A stretch of 64,000 nucleotides of DNA from Roseiarcus sp963751165 (GTDB lineage: Bacteria > Pseudomonadota > Alphaproteobacteria > Rhizobiales > Beijerinckiaceae): contig CAVVTP010000015.1 of the NCBI GenBank assembly GCA_963751165.1, positions 434,001 through 498,000 on the forward strand, read 5' to 3'. Position numbers and translations under genes: made by a program. This document shows, in pieces, positions 43,323-51,574 of the stretch (positions are counted from its first letter, which is position 1; the number at the start of each line of letters is the position of its first letter). The notes below the pieces were generated by a model. The model made no database searches, was not told the origin of the DNA, and was given only the letters and a program-made list of their open reading frames with translations.

Positions 43323-44062
43323 CACCATGTCTCCGCCCACGGCCTGAGGTCCATTTCGAAGGTCCAGGCGCTGCGCTTCTGACGATAGAGCCAGACGTAG
43401 TTCTTGGCGATCTCTTCGGGGACCAGAATTTCCTCGCGCTCGAGCTTGTCGGCAGCGTCCGGCATCAGGCCGCGAATGAAGGCGCCGTCGATCGCCCCGT
43501 CGATCACCACATGCGCCACATGCACCCCCTTCGGCCCGATCTCGCGCGCCAAACTCTGCGCCAGCGCGCGCAGGGCGTGCTTGGCCCCGGCGAAGGCGGA
43601 GAACCCCGCCCCGCCCCGCAGGCTCGCGGTCGCGCCGGTGAACAGGATCGCCCCGTGCCCGCGCGGGACCATCACGCGAACTGCCTCGCGGCTCGTCAGG
43701 AACCCGGCCAGGGCCGCCATTTCCCACACTTTCGAATAGACCCGCGTCGTCGTGTCGACGATGGGAAAGCGCACGTTGGCGCCGATGTTGAAGACGAGAA
43801 CTTCCAACGGCCCGATCGTCCGCTCGACGGTTTCGACGAAGGCCGACACGTCGGCCTCGTCGCGCGCGTCGAGCCCGAAAGCATGCGCCTCGCCCCCTTG
43901 CGCGCGAATGCTGTCGGCGAGCTTCTCCAGCGCCTCAACGTGGCGCGGGCGTCGCGTGACGCAGACCGCGAGCCCTTCCCGCGCAAAGGCGTGCGCGATC
44001 GCAGCCCCTAGGCCATCGCCTGCCCCGATTACCACGCAGACACCGCGGCGCATTTCGGTCAT
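43322..44062 (-). CDS. SDR-family protein with Phe in place of the catalytic Tyr
   Basis: 246 residues. A Rossmann start VCVVIGAGDGLGAAIAHAFA (G-x-G-D-G-L-G rather than TGxxxGIG) and VFNIGANVRFP (NxGA instead of NNAG) mark a divergent SDR. At the active site FTGATASLRGG supplies Thr/Ser, but the YxxxK position reads FAGAK, with Phe for the general-acid Tyr and the Lys retained. Classical redox activity is therefore doubtful. It is translationally coupled to the isomerase-like gene, suggesting a shared pathway. Confidence 0.8.
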   Translation of the reverse strand: MTEMRRGVCVVIGAGDGLGAAIAHAFAREGLAVCVTRRPRHVEALEKLADSIRAQGGEAHAFGLDARDEADVSAFVETVERTIGPLEVLVFNIGANVRFPIVDTTTRVYSKVWEMAALAGFLTSREAVRVMVPRGHGAILFTGATASLRGGAGFSAFAGAKHALRALAQSLAREIGPKGVHVAHVVIDGAIDGAFIRGLMPDAADKLEREEILVPEEIAKNYVWLYRQKRSAWTFEMDLRPWAETW

Positions 44063-44212
44063 GTCAAGTCACCGCCATTTCGCCGCGTCGCGGGTTATCC
44101 TGATCCGGGACCCTAGTGAGGGCGACGTCCATTCGCAATGTTGCGATCAAGGACCGGTGAGGTTTCCGAATCTCCCGAACGCCGCCGCCGTTAGCGACCA
44201 TGACCAGGCAGT

Positions 44213-44240
44213 TGCGATATGTACTCGAGAGTGGTACATA
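44213..44240 (+). promoter_or_regulatory. higBA promoter with overlapping operator palindrome
   Basis: TATGTAC (44218-44224) and GTACATA (44234-44240) are perfect 7-bp inverted arms around a 9-bp centre, 21 bp before higB. TTGCGA (44213-44218) and TACATA (44235-44240), 16 bp apart, could be the -35 and -10 boxes, so repressor bound to the palindrome would cover the promoter. Antitoxin autorepression through such a site is the rule for HigBA loci. Confidence 0.6.
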
Positions 44241-44261
44241 GACACATTTGCGGGCGGCCAT

Positions 44262-44558
44262 ATGATCGTGAGCTTTCGTGACGAGTGGCTGCGTGCGTTC
44301 TTCGTGGAGGATACGCGGTCCCGGCACATCCCGCCGGACCTGGAAAACCGACTCTTCCGCAGGCTCCAAATGATCGACGACGCGACGACTGACCAGGACT
44401 TGCGGGCGCCGCCCAGCAATCATTTCGAAAAGCTGCGCGGCGTCCTGGCGGGCCTGCACTCAATTCGCGTCAACGACCACTGGCGGCTGATCTTCCGGTG
44501 GGAGGGCGACCGCGGCGAGGCGCAGGGCGTCTATCTCGACGACCACGGCTACCGATGA
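44262..44558 (+). CDS. higB: HigB-type toxin (RelE/ParE superfamily)
   Basis: 98 residues. The sequence IVSFRDEWLRAFFVEDTRS, then IPPDLENRLFRRLQMIDDA, DLRAPPSNHFEKLRG, and the end SIRVNDHWRLIFRWEGDRGEAQGVYLDDHGY matches the plasmid maintenance killer (HigB) family. In HigB the toxin gene comes first and the protein cuts mRNA on the ribosome. The start at 44262 fits relatives; open frame upstream is a shadow of the opposite SDR gene. Its stop overlaps an ATG (ATGA) next to the antitoxin start. Confidence 0.9.
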   Translation: MIVSFRDEWLRAFFVEDTRSRHIPPDLENRLFRRLQMIDDATTDQDLRAPPSNHFEKLRGVLAGLHSIRVNDHWRLIFRWEGDRGEAQGVYLDDHGYR

Positions 44559-44566
44559 GGCGAACC

Positions 44567-44875
44567 ATGCTAGCGACGAAGCGCAAACCGGCTACGGCCG
44601 GCGAAATCCTTGTCGAGGAATTCATGCGGCCCATTGGACTGACACAGGCCGCGTTGGCTGAGGCGATGGGCGTTCAGAGAAAGCACGTCAATGAATTATG
44701 CAATAACCGCAGGAACGTGACGGCGGCGACCGCGCTGATCCTTGCGCGCGTTTTCGGCAACAGTCCCGACTTCTGGCTCAACGCCCAGCGGCGCAGCGAT
44801 CTCTGGGAGGCGATGAACAACCCCCTCCATCGCGCGCGAATCGAGCGCGCGAAACCAATCGGCGCGGCGGCGTAA
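44567..44875 (+). CDS. higA: HigA-type antitoxin (XRE family)
   Basis: 102 residues. A helix-turn-helix of the VapI/HigA type: PATAGEILVEEFMRPIGLTQAALAEAMG, VQRKHVNELCNNRRNVTAATALILARVF, then GNSPDFWLNAQRRSDLWEA, which is the family signature. GAGG lies 6 bp before the ATG at 44567; another ATG at 44555 overlaps the higB stop. HigA binds HigB and represses the operon. Both genes look intact. Confidence 0.9.
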   Translation: MLATKRKPATAGEILVEEFMRPIGLTQAALAEAMGVQRKHVNELCNNRRNVTAATALILARVFGNSPDFWLNAQRRSDLWEAMNNPLHRARIERAKPIGAAA

Positions 44876-44924
44876 TCTTCCTTGCTGCGCGCAGGACCCG
44901 CGCCATCCGCTCCGTCTGCCCGTG

Positions 44925-46634
44925 TCATCGCGCAGCGACGGCCGGGCAATTTGGCCGGCGACGGGGCAGCACGCAAAGGGCGATCAGTCCCTGCGCGAGA
45001 TAGTAGGTCGGCAAGGTCAATTGATCTACCGGCCAGCCGACATGGGCGAATTTGGCGAGCGCTATCGTCATGTCGGACACCAAGAACAGGATCGCGCCGG
45101 CCGCGACGGCAATCGCGGCTCGGTCGCGCAGAACCGTCGCGCGGCCTGTCGCCTGGGCGGCGTCGCAAACGATGATCGCGACATAGAGCGCGACCGGCGC
45201 CCTGAGTCCTGCGCCGACGCTGGGCCAAAGATAGGCGAGCATGAGCGCGGCGAAGGCGCCGATCGCGATCAGGGCGACGCGCGACGGCAAGAAGCCGACG
45301 CCGCGCGAAAACGCGGCAATATAGAAGCCGTGGGCGATCAGGAACGCGACGAGACCCGGCAGGAAGAGCGACGGCGACAAAAGGAGCGCGTCGCCGACGA
45401 GCGAGGCGACGAGCGCCGCGAGCACAAGCCGCTTCACGTCGAGAGGCCCATTGCGCAGGGCGAAGGCAAGGATGAGGAGCGCGAGAGAGGCCGGCTTCGC
45501 AATGCTTTCCACGCCCGGCCAGCCGAGCGCATAGGCGGCGCATGTCGCCGCGGCGGCGAAGGCGTAGAGGCTCTCCGCGAACGAGATGCGTCCGTCCAGC
45601 AGCCTGCCCATCGCCCAGACCGACGCCGCCATCGCCAGAAGGACGACGAGGCGGTTCATGAACGGCATTTCCGGCGCGGCGAGCAGAAAGGCGGCCGTCG
45701 CGCCGATCATGGCGACGAGCGCGAGGAAGACGAGGATCGACGCCGCCGGCCCGGCCGGCGGGTCGTAGGCGCGAACGGCCGTCACGTCGAACGGCGCCTC
45801 GGGCCCGGCGGGCCTCAGTTCCACCGGAACCCAGCCCGGCGGCGCAAACCAGACTTTGATCTTGTCGCGCCAGTCGCGCGCCCGCCAGCAGAGTTCGGCC
45901 ATCGTCGCGTAATAAGAGACGTTGGCCCACAACGGGTCAAAGGTTCCGAGGCCGCCGCGCACGCCGAAAACGGGCTTTTCCACCTCCTCCTCGAAGGTGC
46001 CGAACAGCCGGTCCCACAGGATGAAAATGCCGCCGTAGTTCTTGTCGAGATACTGATGATTGATCCCATGATGGACGCGGTGGTTCGATGGCGAGGCGAA
46101 CACATGATCGAACCAGCCGAGCTTGCCGACGAGCTCGGTATGGATCCAGAATTGATAGAGGAGATCGATCAGGCCGACCGCCACGAAAACGACCGGCGGC
46201 ACGCCGGCGATCGCCATCGGAAGGTAGAAGATCCAGCCGAGCAGAACGCCGGTGCTCGGCTGTCTCAGCGCGGTTGAGAGATTGAAATTGTCGCTCTGGT
46301 GATGGACGACATGCGCCGCCCAGAACAGGCCCACCTCATGGTCGATGCGATGGTTCCAGTAATAGAAGAAATCGTAGGCGATCAGCGCGCCGACCCACAC
46401 GCGCCAGTCGTCGGCGCGCAGGGAAAAGATGGCCGCGTGATTGTAGACAACGACATAAATCCCGATGCTGAGCGCCAGCGTGAAGACGCCGGAGATCTGG
46501 CTGAGGATCCCCGCCGTCAGCGAGCCGATTGCATCGTTGAGCCGGTAGACGTTTCGTCCAGTCGCCAGCCCGACGCAAAACTCCGCCGCCATCAGCGCGA
46601 GGAAGACCGGAATGGCGTAGACGATGACGTTCAA
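44925..46634 (-). CDS. Fusion of an alkylglycerol-monooxygenase-like hydroxylase and a YhhN/TMEM86 lysoplasmalogenase-like domain
   Basis: 569 residues, all membrane. Residues ~1-290 are a fatty acid hydroxylase-type di-iron protein with the His boxes HRIDHE, HVVHHQSDNFN and NHRVHHGIN. The text WAAHVVHHQSDNFNLSTALR is close to animal alkylglycerol monooxygenase (TMEM195). Residues ~310-560 have about eight helices and match the YhhN/TMEM86 family, including SLVGDALLL and LFLVSDMTIAL with the conserved Asp residues. One domain would open ether lipids and the other hydrolyse vinyl ether lysolipids. The start overlaps the upstream LysR gene by 4 bp. Confidence 0.8.
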   Translation of the reverse strand: MNVIVYAIPVFLALMAAEFCVGLATGRNVYRLNDAIGSLTAGILSQISGVFTLALSIGIYVVVYNHAAIFSLRADDWRVWVGALIAYDFFYYWNHRIDHEVGLFWAAHVVHHQSDNFNLSTALRQPSTGVLLGWIFYLPMAIAGVPPVVFVAVGLIDLLYQFWIHTELVGKLGWFDHVFASPSNHRVHHGINHQYLDKNYGGIFILWDRLFGTFEEEVEKPVFGVRGGLGTFDPLWANVSYYATMAELCWRARDWRDKIKVWFAPPGWVPVELRPAGPEAPFDVTAVRAYDPPAGPAASILVFLALVAMIGATAAFLLAAPEMPFMNRLVVLLAMAASVWAMGRLLDGRISFAESLYAFAAAATCAAYALGWPGVESIAKPASLALLILAFALRNGPLDVKRLVLAALVASLVGDALLLSPSLFLPGLVAFLIAHGFYIAAFSRGVGFLPSRVALIAIGAFAALMLAYLWPSVGAGLRAPVALYVAIIVCDAAQATGRATVLRDRAAIAVAAGAILFLVSDMTIALAKFAHVGWPVDQLTLPTYYLAQGLIALCVLPRRRPNCPAVAAR

Positions 46635-47644
46635 GCGGCCCCTCCGAACGGATGAGAGGGCGTCATTGTAGGGTCGCTCGGAGGACGCGCCAAGACGCGG
46701 TCAGCGACCCCGTCTACAAGCGGGCCATAGACGGCCGCCGCCTCTTCACGCAGCACCCGGCGGAACCATTGCAGTGCGGAGTTGGCGGCGCGAAGACGTA
46801 AGCCCACCACCGTCACATCGAGGGCGTCGGGCAGCGGCGGCGGCCGCAGGAGAAGGCCGAGCGGCTCGGCGAAGCGACGCGCGAAGGCCCGGGAAATCGT
46901 CGTCACCATATCGCTCGCCGCGACCACGGCGATCGTCGCCATGAAGTGCGGGGTCGTCAGCGCAATGCGCCGCTCGACCCCGGCGGCCGCGAGCGCGGCG
47001 TCGATCTCTGACACGCCGTCGCCGAAGAAGGCGACGGTCGCGTGCGGATAGAGGGCGTAGTCGCGGAGCGACCAGCTCCGGTTCGCCGCCGGATGGTCCC
47101 GCCGCATGACCAGCGCCAGCCGATCGCTCGCCAACGGCTCGCTGAAAGCGCCCGGCGGCAAAGGCGTCGCGGCTGTCGCGAAGCAGAGGTCGACCTGGCC
47201 CTGCTCCATCCTGGCGATGATATCGCGGCCGATCGGCTCGAAGCGGAGATCGACGTTGGGCGCCTCCACCGCAAGGCGGGACACAAGCCGCGGCGCCAGA
47301 AGAATGGTCTGGGCATCCGCGGCGGCGATGTGGATCGTGCGCTTGAGCGTGACGGGATCGAAATCCTCCGGGCGAAAAAGGCCACGGAGACCATCCAGGG
47401 CGGCGGCCGTCTTGGGAATCAGCGCCTCGGCGAGCGGCGTCGGCGCCAGTCCGCCCCCAGTCCGAACAAGCAATGGATCGTCGAAAATCTCCCGCAGACG
47501 GGCGAGCGCCCTGCTCATCGCCGGCTGGCTGAGGCCGACTTCAGCTGCGGCGCGGGTGACGTTGCGGCGTCTCAGAAGCGCCTCGAGCGGCGGCAGCAGG
47601 TTGAGGTCGAGCGCGGCTAAATTCACTTCAAGCATGATCGACAT
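46631..47644 (-). CDS. LysR family transcriptional regulator
   Basis: 337 residues. The N-terminal HTH reads LPPLEALLRRRNVTRAAAEVGLSQPAMSRALARLREIFDD (residues ~17-56), of the NodD/PcaQ-like subclass. The effector domain follows (ADAQTILLAPRLVSRLAVEAP). ATG at 47644; a second at 47635 is possible. It overlaps the downstream fusion gene by 4 bp, so the two share a transcript. It is divergent from an NAD-dependent epimerase-like gene with 61 bp between. Either or both neighbours may be targets. Confidence 0.87.
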   Translation of the reverse strand: MSIMLEVNLAALDLNLLPPLEALLRRRNVTRAAAEVGLSQPAMSRALARLREIFDDPLLVRTGGGLAPTPLAEALIPKTAAALDGLRGLFRPEDFDPVTLKRTIHIAAADAQTILLAPRLVSRLAVEAPNVDLRFEPIGRDIIARMEQGQVDLCFATAATPLPPGAFSEPLASDRLALVMRRDHPAANRSWSLRDYALYPHATVAFFGDGVSEIDAALAAAGVERRIALTTPHFMATIAVVAASDMVTTISRAFARRFAEPLGLLLRPPPLPDALDVTVVGLRLRAANSALQWFRRVLREEAAAVYGPLVDGVADRVLARPPSDPTMTPSHPFGGAA

Positions 47645-47654
47645 ATAAACTATG

Positions 47655-47701
47655 CATTTACGATATAATCAAGGCCGGAGTATGTTTGGGTGAAATGGAG
47701 G
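47655..47701 (+). promoter_or_regulatory. AT-rich promoter region and RBS of the epimerase-like gene
   Basis: The 61-bp divergent gap is AT-rich and holds a perfect TATAAT at 47664-47669, a likely -10 box reading rightward, and GGAGG at 47697-47701. LysR binding is expected here because the gap is the only shared regulatory region. No clear -35 box is visible. Confidence 0.45.
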
Positions 47702-47705
47702 CGAC

Positions 47706-48686
47706 ATGAAAGACAGAATCACGATTTTCGGATACGGGCCCACCGGCAAGGCGACTGCGCAACGGCTGAGCGCGCAAGGGCGGGAAATCGTCGTTGCGCA
47801 GCGGACGCGCCCCGCGTCCCTTCCGAGAGGCGCGGCGTTCGCAGCCTGCGACGCGCTCGATCGCAGCAGCGTGCTGGCCGCGGCGCGCGATAGCGGCCAG
47901 ATCGTCGTCGCGATCGGCATGCCCTACGAGGGCAAACTCTGGCGAGAAGCCTGGCCGAAGGCGATCGGCAATTTCGTCGCCGCCTGCGAGACGACCGGCG
48001 CGCGCATGGTGTTCATCGACAATCTCTACATGTACGGGCCACAGACCGCCCCGCTCGTGGAGACCATGCCGCTCACGTCCTATGGGCTGAAGCCGGCCGC
48101 GAGGGCCGCCGCGACCCGCATCTGGATGGAGGCTGCCGCGCAAGGCCGGGCGCGGGTCGCCGCGCTGCGCCCGCCCGATTTCTACGGCCCCGACGTCCCT
48201 TGGGCCTATCTCGGCGATTCGACGATCGGCGCGCTGGCGAAGGGCAAACCCGCCTTCTTCGTCGGCTCGCCCGACATTCCGCACGACTACGCCTACGTGC
48301 CCGACATCGCCCGCGCCGCGACGACCCTCATCGAGGCGCCGGACTCGGCCTACGGCCAGGCCTGGCACGTCCCGTGCGCGCCGACCCGCACGACACGCCA
48401 GATCCTCGAGATCGCGGCGGACGCGCTCGGCGTCCCGCTCCGCGTCCGCGCCCTGCCCGCGCCGCTGCTCACGCCGCTCGGCCTCTTCTCGCCATTGCTC
48501 GGCGAGATGCGCGAGATGCGCTTCCAGTGGGACCGCCCATACCGGGTCGATGCGGGCAAATTCGCGAAAGCCTTCTGGTCCGACGCGACGCCGTTCGTGG
48601 TCGGCGTGCGCGAGGCGGCGCTTTCGTTCCGAAAGCGCCCGGCCGTCGATCCCCGGGTCAGAGCAGCGCCTGCAACCCGCCAATGA
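47706..48686 (+). CDS. NAD-dependent epimerase/dehydratase family protein
   Basis: 326 residues, GGAGG 4 bp before the ATG. It starts with a Rossmann motif TIFGYGPTGKATAQRL (GxxPTG variant), followed by FIDNLYMYGP, where Tyr stands in an extended-SDR-like YxxxK region, and ALRPPDFYGPDVPWAYLG. DYAYVPDIARAATTLIEAPD is the typical late motif of NAD-dependent epimerases and NmrA-like proteins. The substrate is unknown. It is transcribed away from the LysR gene, and its 3' end overlaps the convergent transporter gene by 29 bp. Confidence 0.8.
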   Translation: MKDRITIFGYGPTGKATAQRLSAQGREIVVAQRTRPASLPRGAAFAACDALDRSSVLAAARDSGQIVVAIGMPYEGKLWREAWPKAIGNFVAACETTGARMVFIDNLYMYGPQTAPLVETMPLTSYGLKPAARAAATRIWMEAAAQGRARVAALRPPDFYGPDVPWAYLGDSTIGALAKGKPAFFVGSPDIPHDYAYVPDIARAATTLIEAPDSAYGQAWHVPCAPTRTTRQILEIAADALGVPLRVRALPAPLLTPLGLFSPLLGEMREMRFQWDRPYRVDAGKFAKAFWSDATPFVVGVREAALSFRKRPAVDPRVRAAPATRQ

Positions 48687-49905
48687 CCCCGAGCGCCGAG
48701 ACCGCAGCGCAGATTCCCACGATCAGCCTGAGCCGCCAGCCGCTCACCCGGCAGGGCTCCGGCAGCGCGGTTGCGGCAAGCGCCACCAGGAAGCCGATGA
48801 CTAGCGGCATCAGGAAGGCGTTCAGGACCTGCGCGGCGACGTTGAGCCAGACGAGGTTCGACGCCGTCCAGACGGCGAAGGCTGATCCGACGACGCAGAG
48901 CACATAGACGCCGTAGAACCAGCCGGCGGCGAACGGATGGAACTCGAGCGTGCGCTTGTAGCCGGCGATCTCGCCGACGCCCCAGGCGAGCGCCAGCGAC
49001 GCGACGATCGCCGCGACCAGCGAGGCGCCGAGCACGCCGGCCCCGAAGACGATCTTGCCCGCCGCCACGCCCAGGGACGGAGTCAGCGCGCCGCTGATTT
49101 CGCCGACGCTGGAAAGGCTCGCGGGGGCCGCGCCGTAGGCGAAGGTCGCGGCGGCGGCGATCAGCACGGCGCCGGTCAGGCACTGGGTCAGGACGGCGCC
49201 GACCGCGGTGTCGATCCGGGCGTGGCGGAGATCGGCGGGCTGCAGCCTCTTATCGACAGTCGCTGACTGCTGATAGAAGATCATCCAGGGATTGAAGGTC
49301 GCCCCGATGATCGCGGCGATCATGTAGAGGAACTGCCGATCGCCGAACGGAAGCCGGATGGCGTCGCTCGCCATGGCCGTGAGGCTCGGATGCGCGGCCC
49401 AGGCGACGACGAAGAAGGCCAGCTCGAACAGGCCGATCACGATCGCCGCCCGCTCCACCCGACGGTAGGCCCCCGCCCCGACGATCAGGAGCAGAGCCGC
49501 CGCCGCCATCGGCAGGGTGAGCGCGCGCGGCACGCCGAACATCTCGCCTATCCCGGCGACGCCGGTGAATTCCGTGACGAGCGAGCCGATCGCCGCCGCC
49601 GCGAGCCCTGCGACCGCGACGAGCGCCCAGCCGAGACCGTAGCGCTCGCGGATAAGCTCGGCATGTCCCCGGCCGGTGTAGACGCCGAGGCGCGCCGTGA
49701 GCTCCTGCACCAGATAGAGCATCGGGATCAGGAGGAGGATCAGCGGCAGCAGGCGGTAGCCGAAGAGCGCCCCACCCTGCGCAGCGGCGACGACGTTGCC
49801 GGCGTCGGTGTCGGCCAGCATGACGAGAATGCCCGGGCCCCACACCGCAGCGGCGCGAACGAGGGAAACCGTACTGAAGCCGTTCGTGCGAGCTATGTCA
49901 TTCAT
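48658..49905 (-). CDS. NRAMP-related divalent metal transporter with altered metal site
   Basis: 415 residues with ~11 helices. TM1 reads ILVMLADTDAGNVVAAAQGGALFGY, keeping Asp and Asn of the NRAMP D-P-G-N motif in altered form. TM6 reads IIGATFNPWMIFYQQSATVD where classical NRAMPs have A-x-MPHN; the metal-selecting Met of that motif is missing. This pattern is closer to NRAMP-related Mg2+ transporters than to Mn/Fe MntH. The start at 49905 (MNDIARTNGF) is where homology begins; an open frame further upstream is antisense to the slipin gene. The cargo is uncertain. Confidence 0.8.
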   Translation of the reverse strand: MNDIARTNGFSTVSLVRAAAVWGPGILVMLADTDAGNVVAAAQGGALFGYRLLPLILLLIPMLYLVQELTARLGVYTGRGHAELIRERYGLGWALVAVAGLAAAAIGSLVTEFTGVAGIGEMFGVPRALTLPMAAAALLLIVGAGAYRRVERAAIVIGLFELAFFVVAWAAHPSLTAMASDAIRLPFGDRQFLYMIAAIIGATFNPWMIFYQQSATVDKRLQPADLRHARIDTAVGAVLTQCLTGAVLIAAAATFAYGAAPASLSSVGEISGALTPSLGVAAGKIVFGAGVLGASLVAAIVASLALAWGVGEIAGYKRTLEFHPFAAGWFYGVYVLCVVGSAFAVWTASNLVWLNVAAQVLNAFLMPLVIGFLVALAATALPEPCRVSGWRLRLIVGICAAVSALGVIGGLQALL

Positions 49906-50073
49906 CCGTGGAAGGCGCTCCGCCGCAGAGCGGCGACTAAGGGAACCGAGCTCCCTAAAGTCAACTGGCCAAATTCGCGCACCCCGACCGCAGCCGGCGT
50001 CCCCAACGTCCTGGCGTGCGATGGAAAACGCCCCATATGTCGCTCCGGGGACGGCGGCGGTCGGGAGATTTCC

Positions 50074-50997
50074 ATGCCACAGCGCAACGCGCTTCCGGGG
50101 CTCGTGTTCATCGTCCTCTTCGCGCTCGGACTCGTCATCGCCTATCCCAGCGGGGCGGCTGGATATTACGGCGTCGCCATCGGCGTCGCGGTCGGCGCCT
50201 TCATTGTCGCCTCGATCCTCGCCAGTTCGATCAAGGTCGCCAACCAATGGGAGCGGGTCGTCGTCCTGCGCCTCGGGCGGTTCCAGAGGCTGGCCGGGCC
50301 CGGGCTCTTCTTCCTCATCCCGATCATCGATACGGTCGCGTATCGGATCGACATCCGAGTGCTCACGAGCACGTTCAGGGCCGAACAGACGATGACGCGC
50401 GACACCGTACCGGTCGACGTCGATGCGGTGCTGTTCTGGAAAGTGGTCGACCCGATGAAGGCGGCGCTCGACGTCGCCGATTATGGCGCGGCGATCAATT
50501 GGGCCGCCCAGACTGCGCTGCGCGACGTGATCGGCAAAACGATGCTCTCCGACATGCTGGAGGGGCGCGATAAGCTGAGCGCCGAGCTGCAGCGCATCAT
50601 CGACGCGCGGACCGAGCCCTGGGGCATCAACGTCATCTCGGTCGAGGTGAAGGACGTGCGGATTCCATCCGCGCTGCAGGACGCGATGTCGATGCAGGCG
50701 CAAGCCGAGCGCGAACGCCAGGCGCGGGTGATCCTGGGCGATTCCGAGCGGCAGGTGGCCGAATCGTTCAACGAGGCGGCGCGGACCTACGCCGACAACC
50801 CGACCGCCTTCCATCTGCGCGCGATGAACATGCTGTACGAGGGCCTCAAGCGCAGCAACGCGACAATCGTGATCGTGCCCTCGACCGCGGTCGAGTTGAT
50901 GCAGCTTGGCGGCGCGCCCACAATGGCGACGGTCGCCAGCGCGATCGCGCATGCGAAGGCGGCGGGAGCGACGCCGCAGGCGTCTTCGGAGGAGTGA
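50074..50997 (+). CDS. Slipin/stomatin-like SPFH membrane protein
   Basis: 307 residues, GGAG 7 bp before the ATG. Two hydrophobic segments (residues ~8-28 and 33-52) anchor it. The SPFH domain follows: VANQWERVVVLRLGRFQRLAGPGLFFLIPIID, VPVDVDAVLFWKVVDPMKA, TALRDVIGK and WGINVISVEVKDVRIPSALQDAMS. A coiled-coil-like stretch AQAERERQARVILGDSERQ follows. Slipins oligomerise in the inner membrane and organise membrane domains or proteases. No NfeD partner gene adjoins it. It is divergent from the transporter gene. Confidence 0.9.
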   Translation: MPQRNALPGLVFIVLFALGLVIAYPSGAAGYYGVAIGVAVGAFIVASILASSIKVANQWERVVVLRLGRFQRLAGPGLFFLIPIIDTVAYRIDIRVLTSTFRAEQTMTRDTVPVDVDAVLFWKVVDPMKAALDVADYGAAINWAAQTALRDVIGKTMLSDMLEGRDKLSAELQRIIDARTEPWGINVISVEVKDVRIPSALQDAMSMQAQAERERQARVILGDSERQVAESFNEAARTYADNPTAFHLRAMNMLYEGLKRSNATIVIVPSTAVELMQLGGAPTMATVASAIAHAKAAGATPQASSEE

Positions 50998-51030
50998 GGG
51001 CGGCGAGCGTCGGTAGCCGCGCTCGTGGCG

Positions 51031-51056
51031 TTTGTAAGGGTATAATTTCTATACTA
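51031..51056 (+). promoter_or_regulatory. brnTA promoter/operator candidate
   Basis: GTATA (51040-51044) and TATAC (51050-51054) form an inverted repeat with a 5-bp centre, overlapping a TATAAT -10 box at 51041-51046, only 12 bp before brnT. The site suits autorepression by the BrnT-BrnA complex. No good -35 box is visible. Confidence 0.5.
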
Positions 51057-51065
51057 TCAATTCTC

Positions 51066-51329
51066 ATGGAGTTCGAATTTGATCCGGCGAAGAGCGCGGC
51101 CAACAAAGCCAAGCACGGGATCGATTTCGAGGAAGCGCAGGAACTATGGGAGGATCCAGATCGCGCCTTTGCGCCGGCCCTCGCTGGTCCGGAGCCGCGT
51201 CTCGTGGCGATCGGGAAGATCGGCGATAAAATCTGGACGGCGATCTTTACATGGCGCGGCGACCGGGTGCGGATCATTTCGGTTCGTCGCGCGCGAGAGA
51301 ACGAGGTCGAGCGTTATGAAGAAGATTAG
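51066..51329 (+). CDS. brnT: BrnT family toxin
   Basis: 87 residues. The sequence MEFEFDPAKSAANKAKHGIDFEEAQELWEDP is the signature N-terminus of BrnT, and the end RVRIISVRRARENEVERYEE contains the conserved RxxSxRxAxxxE motif. BrnT is a RelE-like ribonuclease that blocks translation. Its 3' end overlaps the antitoxin gene by 14 bp. Confidence 0.9.
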   Translation: MEFEFDPAKSAANKAKHGIDFEEAQELWEDPDRAFAPALAGPEPRLVAIGKIGDKIWTAIFTWRGDRVRIISVRRARENEVERYEED

Positions 51330-51549
51330 CGACAAAGCATTCGACGCCAAGTTCGATGCAGGCGAGGACATTTCCGAGTTCATCGACTGGTCGAAAACGC
51401 GCCGCCCCGGCCGCGAGACGCGTCGTGTCAACGTGGATTTCCCTGGTTGGGTCGTCGAGGCGCTCGATCGCGAAGCCGAGCGCCTCGGGGTCACGCGGCA
51501 GGCGCTGGTCAAGCTGTGGATCGCCGAACGGCTCGGTAAGGCGGCATGA
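51316..51549 (+). CDS. brnA: BrnA family antitoxin
   Basis: 77 residues. An N-terminal toxin-binding part (AKFDAGEDISEFIDWSKTRR) is followed by a ribbon-helix-helix domain (RRVNVDFPGWVVEALDREAERLGVTRQALVKLWIAERL). This is the BrnA layout; the dimer binds its own operator and neutralises BrnT. The overlap with brnT ensures coupled translation. Intact. Confidence 0.9.
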   Translation: MKKISDKAFDAKFDAGEDISEFIDWSKTRRPGRETRRVNVDFPGWVVEALDREAERLGVTRQALVKLWIAERLGKAA

Positions 51550-51574
51550 ACCCGCGGCCTCAGCCGGCCTCATC

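Noticed and set aside
49906..50952. Long open frame continuing upstream of the NRAMP-like gene (764 codons in all)
   Set aside because: The extra part is antisense to the slipin gene, has the Arg/Asp/Glu-rich look of GC-rich shadow frames, and family homology starts only at the ATG at 49905.
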